A stretch of 59,643 nt of DNA from Neobacillus rhizosphaerae (GTDB taxonomy: Bacteria > Bacillota > Bacilli > Bacillales > Cytobacillaceae): assembly GCF_937468385.1 (NCBI RefSeq), contig NZ_CALBWS010000035.1:1-59643 (forward strand). Direction: 5' to 3'. A model generated the notes under the pieces. It was not told where the DNA came from. It saw nothing but the letters and a program-made list of their open reading frames with translations, and searched no databases. The position numbers were made by a program, and so were the translations under genes. This document shows, in pieces, positions 18,207-25,406 of the stretch. Position 1 is the first letter of the stretch. Each line of letters starts with the position of its first letter.

Positions 18207-19877
18207 CTACTTTTTCAGTACAACTGTCTCATATGGACGCAAACTAGTTGTTTTTCCTGCTTCATAGTTGGAAAGGAGGAGATGATATTCAGGAAATTTG
18301 TTTGCAAGTTCCTCATCCTCAATCACTAACTCGTTTGCGCTAAAGTTGCAGAGCACGATGAGGCTTTCATCCTTCCGCGTTCGTTCGTAAGCAAACACTT
18401 CCGGATGATCCTTTAACAATAGCTGAAAATCACCATCAATGATAATATCCATTTCCTTGCGTATGGCAATCAATTTTTGATAAAAATAAAAAATTGACTG
18501 TGAATCATTTAAAGCATTTTTCACATTAATCTCTTTGTATTTCGGATTGGCCTTAATCCAGGGAATTCCTGACGTGAAGCCACCATTCTCAGAAGTATCC
18601 CATTGCATCGGCGTTCTTGCATTGTCTCTGCCTTTTGCATAAATCGAGGTCATGATTTCCTCATGTGTGTAGCCTAAGGCCATTCGCTCGTTATACATAT
18701 TGATGGTCTCGATATCCCGATAATCCTCAAGGGAGTCAAACTTTACATTGGTCATACCGATTTCTTCCCCTTGATAAATATAAGGTGTTCCCTGCATGAA
18801 ATGAAGGCAGGTTGCTAACATTTTCGCTGATTCAACACGATACTTTTGGTCATCACCAAAACGGGAAACAATCCGCGGCTGGTCATGATTGTTCCAATAC
18901 AAGCTGTTCCATCCTTTGCTATGTAGAGCAGACTGCCACTTTGTTAAGTTTTCTTTCAACTCGACTAGATTCAATGGTTTTAAATTCCACTTCCCGCCCG
19001 GGGCGCTGTCTAAATCCATGTGCTCAAAAGTGAAAATCATATTGACTTCTTTTCTGTCAGGGTCCGTGTAAAGAATGGCATCCTCTGGGGTGGCGCCGGG
19101 CATTTCACCAACGGTCATTATTGGATAGTTAGACAAAACCTCATGGTTCATTTCTTGCAACAACTCATGGATTCTTGGGCCATTCATAAAGTATTGGCCG
19201 CCATCACCATATAATTGCCCTTCGCTCTGTACACCATCCGGCAAGCCAGGCTGCTTGGAAATCATATTAACGACGTCCATCCGGAAGCCGTCAATCCCTT
19301 TATCTAGCCAGTATTTCATCATCTGGTAGACATCTTCCCGAAGTTTCGGATTTTCCCAGTTTAGGTCAGGCTGCTTTTTCGAAAATAAATGTAAGTAATA
19401 TTCATTGGATGGTTCATCATATTCCCATGCAGAACCACTGAATATAGAGCCCCAATTATTCGGTTCTTTTCCATCTTTACCCTCACGCCAAAAATAATAA
19501 TCGCGATATGGATTGTCTTTTGATTTTTTCGACTGAACAAACCACTCATGTTCATCAGAGGTATGGTTGACCACCAAATCCATGACAAGCTTCATATCGC
19601 GTTTATGCAGTTCATCCAACATCTGGTCAAAATCTGCCATCGTTCCAAACTCATTCATGATCTTCTGATAATTTCGGATATCATAGCCATTATCATCATT
19701 CGGTGAATCGTAGACCGGACTTAACCAAATCACATCAACACCAAGTAATTTTAAATAATCAAGTTTTTCAATGATCCCCTGAATATCCCCAATTCCATCG
19801 CCATTGGAATCATTGAAGCTCCGTGGATAAATTTGATAAACAACACTTTTCTTCCACCAATTGTCATTATTTTTCAA
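18207..19877 (-). CDS. malL: Oligo-1,6-glucosidase / alpha-glucosidase, GH13 subfamily 31, 556 aa
   Basis: A GH13 enzyme with regions DLVVNHTSDEH, DGFRMDVVNMISK, VGEMPGAT and YWNNHDQPR. Val follows the catalytic Asp, which in this subfamily marks alpha-1,6 specificity (isomaltose, panose), unlike the Ala of the first glucosidase here. Cytosolic; no signal peptide. The start is TTG at 19877 with AGGAGGG seven bases upstream. It has its own promoter region and terminator and is probably a separate transcript. The two enzymes together would cover both linkages of imported starch or dextrin fragments. Confidence 0.92.
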   Translation of the reverse strand: MKNNDNWWKKSVVYQIYPRSFNDSNGDGIGDIQGIIEKLDYLKLLGVDVIWLSPVYDSPNDDNGYDIRNYQKIMNEFGTMADFDQMLDELHKRDMKLVMDLVVNHTSDEHEWFVQSKKSKDNPYRDYYFWREGKDGKEPNNWGSIFSGSAWEYDEPSNEYYLHLFSKKQPDLNWENPKLREDVYQMMKYWLDKGIDGFRMDVVNMISKQPGLPDGVQSEGQLYGDGGQYFMNGPRIHELLQEMNHEVLSNYPIMTVGEMPGATPEDAILYTDPDRKEVNMIFTFEHMDLDSAPGGKWNLKPLNLVELKENLTKWQSALHSKGWNSLYWNNHDQPRIVSRFGDDQKYRVESAKMLATCLHFMQGTPYIYQGEEIGMTNVKFDSLEDYRDIETINMYNERMALGYTHEEIMTSIYAKGRDNARTPMQWDTSENGGFTSGIPWIKANPKYKEINVKNALNDSQSIFYFYQKLIAIRKEMDIIIDGDFQLLLKDHPEVFAYERTRKDESLIVLCNFSANELVIEDEELANKFPEYHLLLSNYEAGKTTSLRPYETVVLKK

Positions 19878-19936
19878 TTTGCGGCCCTCCTAACATATAA
19901 ACAACCACACTATAACATATCTGCTAATTTTTCCGA

Positions 19937-19980
19937 AACAAAAAAATCCTCAACCTCGAAGATTATAGGTCAGGATTTTC
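19937..19980 (-). terminator. Intrinsic terminator after the globin gene
   Basis: On the minus strand AAAATCCTGACCT pairs with AGGTTGAGGATTTT (small bulges), followed by TTTTTTT. Confidence 0.82.
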
Positions 19981-19989
19981 CACTGATAC

Positions 19990-20394
19990 TTATTGGGAAT
20001 CAGAGCTGTTCACCATTATTCCAGCCACTTGTATTAAACGATCGTAAAAGGCAAGACCCGCTGGATTTTGATCAAGACCAATTTCTTGAAAGGCTTCTTT
20101 CATGCAGCGAAGCCAGCATTCGGCTCTCCTAGGAGTCACTTCAAAGGGGAGATGCCGCTCTCTCATTGCTGGTGGTCCAAATTCCTGACTATAAAGAGCA
20201 GGACCACCTAAAAATTGCGGCAGGAACATCCGCTGCTTCCGTTTAATTTCTTCCATATCTCCTTCAAATAAAGGAGCCAATTCAGGATTGGCATACACAC
20301 GCGGATAAAAGGCATTTACCAGCTTATCAATCGTTTCTTGTCCACCGATATCGCTATATAGTGATTTAAAATTATATTCCAATTTCCTCACCAT
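19990..20394 (-). CDS. Truncated hemoglobin, group II (trHbO, YjbI-like), 134 aa
   Basis: A 2-on-2 globin. Visible marks are the opening YSDIGGQETIDKLVNAFYPRVY (Tyr B10 in NAFYPRV), LPQFLGGP, the proximal histidine in ERHLPFEVTPRRAE and Trp G8 in ECWLRCM, which defines group II. Such globins bind O2, NO or peroxide. In B. subtilis the relative sits next to a DsbA-like gene, but here it stands alone. Upstream lies an FNR-like palindrome centred 41.5 bp before the predicted transcription start, so low-oxygen induction is likely. Confidence 0.92.
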   Translation of the reverse strand: MVRKLEYNFKSLYSDIGGQETIDKLVNAFYPRVYANPELAPLFEGDMEEIKRKQRMFLPQFLGGPALYSQEFGPPAMRERHLPFEVTPRRAECWLRCMKEAFQEIGLDQNPAGLAFYDRLIQVAGIMVNSSDSQ

Positions 20395-20423
20395 CCACTT
20401 TTATTTTTCCTTTGTTTCAAATC

Positions 20424-20466
20424 ATTATAAAGATATAGTAGATAGCAGTTCGTGATATAAATCACA
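20424..20466 (-). promoter_or_regulatory. FNR/CRP-type activated promoter of the globin gene
   Basis: The palindrome CGTGATATAAATCACA (20451-20466) fits TGTGA-N6-TCACA with one change. A consensus TATAAT lies on the minus strand at 20429-20424. With +1 placed seven bases after the -10, the site centre falls at -41.5, the class II activator position. No good -35 is present, as expected for activator dependence. Confidence 0.68.
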
Positions 20467-20537
20467 CTTATTCCCAACTTATAAATGTTTCCAAACAACT
20501 AAAGTAGTTTTTTCAAACCTTTTTTCGAATGATATGG

Positions 20538-20553
20538 TATCCTAGGATAATAT
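20538..20553 (+). promoter_or_regulatory. Palindrome overlapping a possible -10 of the SMR operon
   Basis: TATCCTAGGATA is a perfect 12-bp palindrome running into TAATAT, about 60 bp before the SMR start. It could be an operator. No guanidine riboswitch motif was found in this leader. Confidence 0.4.
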
Positions 20554-20613
20554 GAAGGTCTCGAAATGGGAATAATATCGAGGCAAAACAGGCGTCTTCA
20601 AGAGGTGAATAAA

Positions 20614-20961
20614 ATGAATAAAGCCTGGATTTATGTAATGTTAACCTGCTTATTTGAATTGTTCTGGGTTTATGGATTTAATACAGCTGATACATGGTGG
20701 CAGTGGGTAATTGTCATTGGAATAATATTTATTGATTTCCACTTCTTACCTGAAGCGTGTAAAAGTCTTCCAACCGGGACTGTTTATGCGATTTTTGCAG
20801 GTGTAGGAACCATCGGGACAGTGCTAATGGATGTTTTTCTTTTTGGAGGAAGCTTTAGTATAGGAAAGGCTCTGTTTATAGCAATTATAGTACTAGGTGT
20901 AATTGGTTTAAACCTCGCTGATAACAAAGAAGAAAAACAAACGATGAAGGAGGCCGCTTAA
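20614..20961 (+). CDS. SMR family transporter subunit A, 115 aa
   Basis: A four-helix small multidrug resistance protein. The essential membrane glutamate is in TCLFELFWVYGF, and the GTVYAIFAGVGTIGTVL helix is typical. The start is ATG at 20614 with AGAGGTGA upstream; the longer frame has no ribosome binding site. One base separates it from the second SMR gene, so the two probably form a heterodimer of the YkkCD/EbrAB kind. It has a longer polar C-terminus than its partner (DNKEEKQTMKEAA). Substrates may be quaternary cations or guanidinium. Confidence 0.9.
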   Translation: MNKAWIYVMLTCLFELFWVYGFNTADTWWQWVIVIGIIFIDFHFLPEACKSLPTGTVYAIFAGVGTIGTVLMDVFLFGGSFSIGKALFIAIIVLGVIGLNLADNKEEKQTMKEAA

Positions 20962-20962
20962 T

Positions 20963-21277
20963 ATGGGCTGGTTGTTTGTGTTTTTAGCAGCTGCAAGTGA
21001 AATCGCTGGTGCGGCCGGGCTAAATTTGTATAGTCAAAGGAAAACAGTAAAAAATGGTATCCTTTATCTTGGCGGCTTTGGAACTTCATTTGTTTTTCTA
21101 TATACATCCTTTCACTATCTGCAAGTAAGTATCGCCTATACCGTTTGGGTTGGAATTGGTACCGCAGGGGCAGTATTAATTAACATGTATCTTTTTGGGG
21201 AATCGAAGAACGTGGGCCGCATTCTTAGTGTCATTTTGATTCTCATTGGCGTGATGGGCTTAAAGGCACTTTCTTAA
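20963..21277 (+). CDS. SMR family transporter subunit B, 104 aa
   Basis: The second SMR protein, with the glutamate in AAASEIAGAAGLNLYSQ and the SIAYTVWVGIGTAGAVL helix. The paired, slightly different subunits are expected to insert in opposite orientations. It is translationally linked to subunit A (1-bp gap; GAAGGAGG lies inside the upstream gene). Confidence 0.9.
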   Translation: MGWLFVFLAAASEIAGAAGLNLYSQRKTVKNGILYLGGFGTSFVFLYTSFHYLQVSIAYTVWVGIGTAGAVLINMYLFGESKNVGRILSVILILIGVMGLKALS

Positions 21278-21290
21278 TAGCTGGAAAGAT

Positions 21291-21334
21291 GTCAACCCCC
21301 AGTAGTTTAGTGTTTATCTCACTGGGGGCTGACA
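21291..21334. terminator. Long hairpin between convergent SMR and GNAT genes
   Basis: GTCAACCCCCAGT pairs with ACTGGGGGCTGAC (one mismatch) around a 17-base loop. The T-tracts on either side are poor, so it may block read-through between convergent transcripts rather than be a canonical terminator. Confidence 0.6.
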
Positions 21335-21338
21335 ATTC

Positions 21339-21857
21339 TTAAACCAACTTTTCATAACAAAAGTATGTTTCATGTCCAGTAGGTTTTGTTAAAAAAAACA
21401 CTTCTCCTGTTTTCGTGTATCCTTTATTTTCATAAAAGCTTAATGCCCCTTCATTTTTGGAAAAGGCATCCAGCCTTATTCCTGCATAACCTTGATCCTT
21501 GGCCATTTTTTCGGCAAATTGCAGCAATCCCCCTCCACATCCCTTTCCTTGGAGTGATGGATGCACACAGAAAGAATGCAGGATTAAGTATTTACCATCC
21601 TTATCCGTCCAACTTATCTCATCCCATTCTGAAACCTGCCATTCGTTTAATACCATAGCCCCTAAGATTTCATCTTCATTATGTAAAATAAACATTTCTT
21701 TTTCGCTAATTGTGTAGGCAAGATATTCTTTGTTCGGATATTGATCGTCCCATTGATAAATTTCCTTATTCAGAAGATCCTCTTTACAATCTTGAAATAG
21801 CTTGTCGATTCTAGGTAAATCCTCATTTGCTGCACGTGAAATTTTTTCTTCTCCCAT
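21339..21857 (-). CDS. GNAT family N-acetyltransferase, 172 aa
   Basis: An acetyl-CoA-dependent acyltransferase fold. The acetyl-CoA loop is GKGCGGGLLQFAEKMA after the strand LILHSFCVHPSLQ, followed by DAFSKNEGALSFYENKGY (the typical N..A..FYE.KGF segment). Substrate unknown. It follows a VOC gene by 11 bp on the same strand, so the two are cotranscribed. Confidence 0.85.
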   Translation of the reverse strand: MGEEKISRAANEDLPRIDKLFQDCKEDLLNKEIYQWDDQYPNKEYLAYTISEKEMFILHNEDEILGAMVLNEWQVSEWDEISWTDKDGKYLILHSFCVHPSLQGKGCGGGLLQFAEKMAKDQGYAGIRLDAFSKNEGALSFYENKGYTKTGEVFFLTKPTGHETYFCYEKLV

Positions 21858-21868
21858 GTTAAATTCTC

Positions 21869-22285
21869 CTATATTTTTTGATTGTAGATTTTGTTATTCT
21901 TTTCAGGTGCTACTAATTCCACTTTTATTCTATCAGGATCTTCGAAATATACGGCATAATGTGAATCTCCTCCGGCAAACGGGTGCTTATCTTGATATAG
22001 AATATTTATCCCTTTTTCCTTCAATTGTGCCGTTATTTGATTGACCTTCTCTTTGGATTCAGCATGAAAGGCAAGATGGTTCAGCCCCACTCTTCTGCGA
22101 TGGTAGGGAATATCCATAAACCGTTCGTCTGTCTGAACAAAAACAAGATAGGTTTCACCATATTTCCAGCTGATGCCTGAATCCCATTTTTGGAATGGTT
22201 CATATCCTAATTCAGATAAAAACCAGTCCCTAAATTCAATTGATTTTTTTAAGTTTGAAACATAGATTTCAAGATGGTGTAACAT
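21869..22285 (-). CDS. VOC (glyoxalase/bleomycin-resistance) family protein, 138 aa
   Basis: A vicinal-oxygen-chelate fold with two babbb modules: MLHHLEIYVSNLKKSIEFRD at the start and HYAVYFEDPDRIKVELV at the end. The metal-ligand histidines and glutamate are in the usual places (LEIYV, GLNHLAFHA, KVELVAP). Either an isomerase/dioxygenase-type enzyme or a resistance-type binder. First gene of a VOC-GNAT pair. Confidence 0.85.
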   Translation of the reverse strand: MLHHLEIYVSNLKKSIEFRDWFLSELGYEPFQKWDSGISWKYGETYLVFVQTDERFMDIPYHRRRVGLNHLAFHAESKEKVNQITAQLKEKGINILYQDKHPFAGGDSHYAVYFEDPDRIKVELVAPEKNNKIYNQKI

Positions 22286-22454
22286 ACTGCATCCCCTTTC
22301 TCTTCAGCCCCAGCTTTTGTCAACGTTTTCTCTTTTGGAAAATTCAGCATAACCTAAATTAATTTTAAGGGACTTCCTTGATTTTGGAGACTCATTTATA
22401 AGCTCAAACATCGACACTTTATCATTTATTTCTAAAGTCAAATTTATCATTCAT

Positions 22455-22483
22455 TGACTAGTGATTGTATTTATATTAATATA
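22455..22483 (+). promoter_or_regulatory. Sigma-A promoter of queT
   Basis: TTGACT, 17-bp spacer, TAATAT. The predicted transcript starts about 18 bases before the riboswitch. Confidence 0.7.
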
Positions 22484-22507
22484 TAATTTTGCAAGTAATA
22501 TATATTA

Positions 22508-22546
22508 ACGTGGTTCGAGAACCTCCCACGTAAAAAAACTAAGGAG
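22508..22546 (+). ncRNA. preQ1-I riboswitch, translational
   Basis: ACGTGG (22508-22513) pairs with CCACGT (22526-22531) around a 12-base loop that starts TTCGAG. It is followed by the A-rich tail AAAAAAACTAAGGAG. Stem, 12-base loop and AAACTAAGG tail match the preQ1-I layout of B. subtilis queC. The tail contains the Shine-Dalgarno of queT, so ligand binding should hide it. Confidence 0.9.
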
Positions 22547-22554
22547 AAATGAAT

Positions 22555-23130
22555 ATGGAAAAAACAACTAACACATTAGCACAACCAATTGGTGCTAATT
22601 CAGGCACTAGTTCTGTTCGAACTGCCGGAACCGATAAAGAGCACAACAAAGTGAATGGAATTGTCGTAAACGGAATTGTGGCCGCTTTGTACATTGCTGT
22701 ATCAGCCGTTATTGCTCCATTTGGCTTTAGCCAAATCCAGTTCCGTGTTTCAGAAATGTTTAATCATCTGGTCGTTTTTAACAAAAAGTACATTTATGGA
22801 ATCATTTTAGGTGTATTTTTGACGAATCTATTCTTCTCGCCGATGAAGGCATACGACCTTATCTTCGGTGTCGGCCAATCATTGATTGCCTTGTTAATCA
22901 CAATTGCATGCGCACGACTTATCAAAGGTATTTGGGCGCGTATGGTCGTGAATACACTCGTTTTCACGTTCACGATGTTCTTGATTGCCATTGAACTGCA
23001 TTTGGCATTTGGTATGCCTTTCATGTTCACCTGGTTAACGACAGCAGTTGGTGAATTCGTGGTGATGGCGGTCGGTATGCCGATTATGTATGTTATTAAC
23101 AAACGCGTTCATTTTGATAAAATCGTTTAA
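22555..23130 (+). CDS. queT: QueT family queuosine-precursor (preQ1) transporter, about 191 aa
   Basis: An integral membrane protein of the QueT/COG4708 family, an ECF-type substrate-binding component for preQ1 or another queuosine precursor. Typical segments are GIVAALYIAVSAVIAPFGFSQIQFRVSEMF and YIYGIILGVFLTNLFFSP. A polar N-terminal extension of about 35 residues precedes the first helix. I prefer ATG at 22555 (eight bases after GGAG) over ATG at 22549 (two bases). The preQ1-I riboswitch directly in front confirms the assignment. It would need a shared EcfAAT module encoded elsewhere. Confidence 0.94.
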   Translation: MEKTTNTLAQPIGANSGTSSVRTAGTDKEHNKVNGIVVNGIVAALYIAVSAVIAPFGFSQIQFRVSEMFNHLVVFNKKYIYGIILGVFLTNLFFSPMKAYDLIFGVGQSLIALLITIACARLIKGIWARMVVNTLVFTFTMFLIAIELHLAFGMPFMFTWLTTAVGEFVVMAVGMPIMYVINKRVHFDKIV

Positions 23131-23137
23131 TCAATAT

Positions 23138-23181
23138 TAAGAGTTGCTGCTTAGGTTAATAAAAGTGGCAACTCTTTTTTA
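23138..23181. terminator. Terminator between queT and cutC
   Basis: AAGAGTTGC pairs with GGCAACTCTT (one bulge) across a loop of about 20 bases, then TTTTTTAT. Confidence 0.8.
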
Positions 23182-23196
23182 TTTGTTTATTCCAGA

Positions 23197-23889
23197 TTAG
23201 TTAACGATCCTTTTGATCCGCTGGATTTCATCTCCGTTTATCTTCTTGCGGAAGTCACCATCAACTCTAACGGCCGAGCCAAAATGGTATTCGGAGGCCA
23301 GGAGTTGTTGGTGAATGTATTCTATATTTCTGGAAGAGAGGCCTGAACCCGGCATGATTATTGGCGAGTTAGTGGTTTTCCCAGACTCCGCTATCATCCC
23401 TGTTAATGAATCAAGTCCTTCTGGTACTCTCGGCTTCCCTCCCGATGTTAAAACCCTATTAACATGATATGGAGATTGACAAAGGGACCTATATACTTCC
23501 AGAGAATCTGTTTGATCAATGGCACGATGAAAGGTTAACGATAGCCCCTTCGCTTCTTCTAACACCATCCCGAGCATGTCAAAATCAACTTCTTGCTTTT
23601 CAGTTAACGCCCCAAACACGACACCCGCCGCACCTAACTCTTGAATTTTTTTAATATCCTCACGGATGGCATCCCATTCACCCCTACGGTAAACAAAGGA
23701 ATTGCTATGAGGACGAACCATGACCATTACAGGAATCTTTACACTCTCGACGACCATTTTTATCGTTCCATAGCTCGGTGTCAAACCGCCTTCAGCGATT
23801 GCTGAAACTAACTCGAGGCGATCGGCACCATAGGCTTCAGCGTATTTTGCATCTTCTTGATTTAAAACAATTATTTCTACTAAGCTCAT
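23197..23889 (-). CDS. cutC: CutC family protein (TIM barrel), 230 aa
   Basis: A copper-homeostasis CutC-type TIM barrel. Signature segments are GADRLELVSAIAEGGLTPSYG, VMVRPHSNSFVY, LTFHRAID and VLTSGGKP. The family was named for copper tolerance, but a direct role is disputed. I chose ATG at 23889, with AAGGTG seven bases upstream; the extra 19 residues of the longer frame (SSRARSKKNSNQ) are unlike the family. The upstream small gene ends about 55 bp before. Confidence 0.9.
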   Translation of the reverse strand: MSLVEIIVLNQEDAKYAEAYGADRLELVSAIAEGGLTPSYGTIKMVVESVKIPVMVMVRPHSNSFVYRRGEWDAIREDIKKIQELGAAGVVFGALTEKQEVDFDMLGMVLEEAKGLSLTFHRAIDQTDSLEVYRSLCQSPYHVNRVLTSGGKPRVPEGLDSLTGMIAESGKTTNSPIIMPGSGLSSRNIEYIHQQLLASEYHFGSAVRVDGDFRKKINGDEIQRIKRIVN

Positions 23890-23942
23890 TTCCACACCTT
23901 CTTGATTAGAATTTTTTTTTGACCGAGCCCTGCTGCTATTTT

Positions 23943-24458
23943 TCACTGCATCCGACTGTCATCCAAACGATAAAAAAGAACCTTTTTTTGATCATACCAA
24001 AATTCGATAGACTGATGACATTTTTTATCTACAAAACCCATTATGTCTAGCCCTTGCTCCGTTCGTTTATAATAGTTCTCTCCACAAGCCTTTTTCACCT
24101 CCGTTATAGATTCCCCTACATTAATTCCTTTAGAAGTTGGAATGGAAGATTTCTCTACACTAAAGCGTAAAATACCGCCATTGGTAGTCGTTGCAATTTC
24201 AAGACCATCTTGTACTTCGTAGTAGTTATAAAGGTCGTTGTCAGCACTTTTATGCATCTGTTTTCCATAAATGCTAATAAAATTATCCATATTTATATTA
24301 TCAAATAAATAAAAACCATTAATATTTTCGGTATGTAGATCCGTACTATCTGTGTACTTTTGATGAAAGGAACGTGGGAAACTTTGCATCAGGAACCAAA
24401 ATACTGTGCCTGCAAATACTGCAAAAACGGCCGAACTAATAAGAATTTTTTTGTACAA
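23943..24458 (-). CDS. Uncharacterised membrane-anchored or secreted protein, 171 aa
   Basis: No family recognised. One N-terminal hydrophobic segment (residues 5-24, ILISSAVFAVFAGTVFWFL) lacks a lipobox and is probably an uncleaved anchor or signal peptide. It is followed by an extracytoplasmic domain rich in aromatic and charged residues (DLYNYYEVQDGLEIATTTNG, GESITEVKKACGENYYKR). The start is TTG with GGGGAGAG upstream. It is divergent from the MerR gene; twin palindromes sit directly before it. Confidence 0.6.
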   Translation of the reverse strand: MYKKILISSAVFAVFAGTVFWFLMQSFPRSFHQKYTDSTDLHTENINGFYLFDNINMDNFISIYGKQMHKSADNDLYNYYEVQDGLEIATTTNGGILRFSVEKSSIPTSKGINVGESITEVKKACGENYYKRTEQGLDIMGFVDKKCHQSIEFWYDQKKVLFYRLDDSRMQ

Positions 24459-24478
24459 TTTGCTCTCCCCTTTATAAA

Positions 24479-24531
24479 TGCATAGAAATTCTATGTATAT
24501 GACTAATATTAATACATAGATAGTCTATGCA
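24479..24531. promoter_or_regulatory. Twin palindromic operators CATAGA-N3-TCTATG
   Basis: Two 15-bp palindromes, CATAGAAATTCTATG (24481-24495) and CATAGATAGTCTATG (24515-24529), lie 34 bp apart. The outer flanks (TG..TA and TA..CA) make the whole 53 bp symmetric. They sit just before the 171-aa gene. Confidence 0.65.
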
Positions 24532-24576
24532 CAAGAGTATTGTGTTAAAATAATCCAATCTTATTTTGTTTTACTA

Positions 24577-24607
24577 TTGATTCTCACGTTACGTGATGTT
24601 TTATGAT
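24577..24607 (+). promoter_or_regulatory. MerR-class promoter with 19-bp spacer
   Basis: TTGATT (24577-24582) and TATGAT (24602-24607) are separated by 19 bp. The spacer holds the perfect palindrome TCACGTTACGTGA (24584-24596). An over-long spacer with an internal operator is the hallmark of MerR-activated promoters. Confidence 0.8.
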
Positions 24608-24635
24608 TAAGATATAAAACGAAGGAGGCTCTAAC

Positions 24636-25388
24636 ATGACGGAAAAATATTCGATTGGGACGTTTGCCAAAAAGACAGGTGTGACGATTAGAACACTCCA
24701 TTATTATGATGAAATCAGCATCCTAAAACCTGAGGTTTCAGCGTCAGGACGACGCTTTTACAGAGATGATCATTTTATCACCTTACAAAAAATAGTAACC
24801 TTGAAATTTCTCGGTTTTTCTCTTGAACAAATTAAGGATTTAATTGAAACAGAGAATTGGAACCTCAAAGAATCGTTACTTTTTCAAAAGAAGGCCATGC
24901 TGGAAAAACGGGCTCATATTGATCATATGATAAAAGCGCTGGACAGCGCCCTTAATATTGTGGAAGAAAATAATCCAGTTGATTCCTCTATTTTCATTTC
25001 CATCATTAACGGTATTTTGTTAGAAGCTGATCACAAGGAATGGTTAAACAACGTTTTCCCTGAGGAAAAAGTGGACGCTATTTTTGATATCCCACAAGAA
25101 GAACAGCTCGAACTCGAAAAAAAATGGGCCACACTGTTAACAGATTTGAAGAATGTTTGTGGAAGTCACCATGAGGGCAAAGAGGCTCAAGCATTGATTA
25201 AAGATATGTTTACTATGTTTTCAGAGATCGTGGGTGAAGATACCTCATTGATTTTACAAATGACAAAAACAGATCTGCCAGAAGAACAATTGACTATTCC
25301 GCTACCTTTTTCAAAAGAAGAGGAAGAATGGCTTGCCAAGGCGATGAAGTTCTTTTTACAAAAAGAAGGAATCGAAATTGAGGAATAA
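24636..25388 (+). CDS. MerR family regulator, TipAS-like C-terminal domain, 250 aa
   Basis: An N-terminal MerR winged HTH (YSIGTFAKKTGVTIRTLHYY to FSLEQIKDLIE, residues 5-85), a coiled-coil dimerisation helix (KKAMLEKRAHIDHMIKALDSALN), and an alpha-helical C-terminal domain of 130 residues with conserved tryptophans that resembles the TipAS effector domain. TipAS-type regulators sense small drugs; the ligand here is unknown. GAAGGAGG precedes the ATG. The promoter has the 19-bp spacer expected for autoactivation. The CPBP-type gene follows 18 bp downstream and is probably part of the response. Confidence 0.88.
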   Translation: MTEKYSIGTFAKKTGVTIRTLHYYDEISILKPEVSASGRRFYRDDHFITLQKIVTLKFLGFSLEQIKDLIETENWNLKESLLFQKKAMLEKRAHIDHMIKALDSALNIVEENNPVDSSIFISIINGILLEADHKEWLNNVFPEEKVDAIFDIPQEEQLELEKKWATLLTDLKNVCGSHHEGKEAQALIKDMFTMFSEIVGEDTSLILQMTKTDLPEEQLTIPLPFSKEEEEWLAKAMKFFLQKEGIEIEE

Positions 25389-25406
25389 CTTAAAGGAGGA
25401 TTTTAT

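Noticed and set aside
20530..20613. Guanidine (ykkC) riboswitch before the SMR pair
   Set aside because: None of the conserved ykkC blocks is present and the leader is too short.
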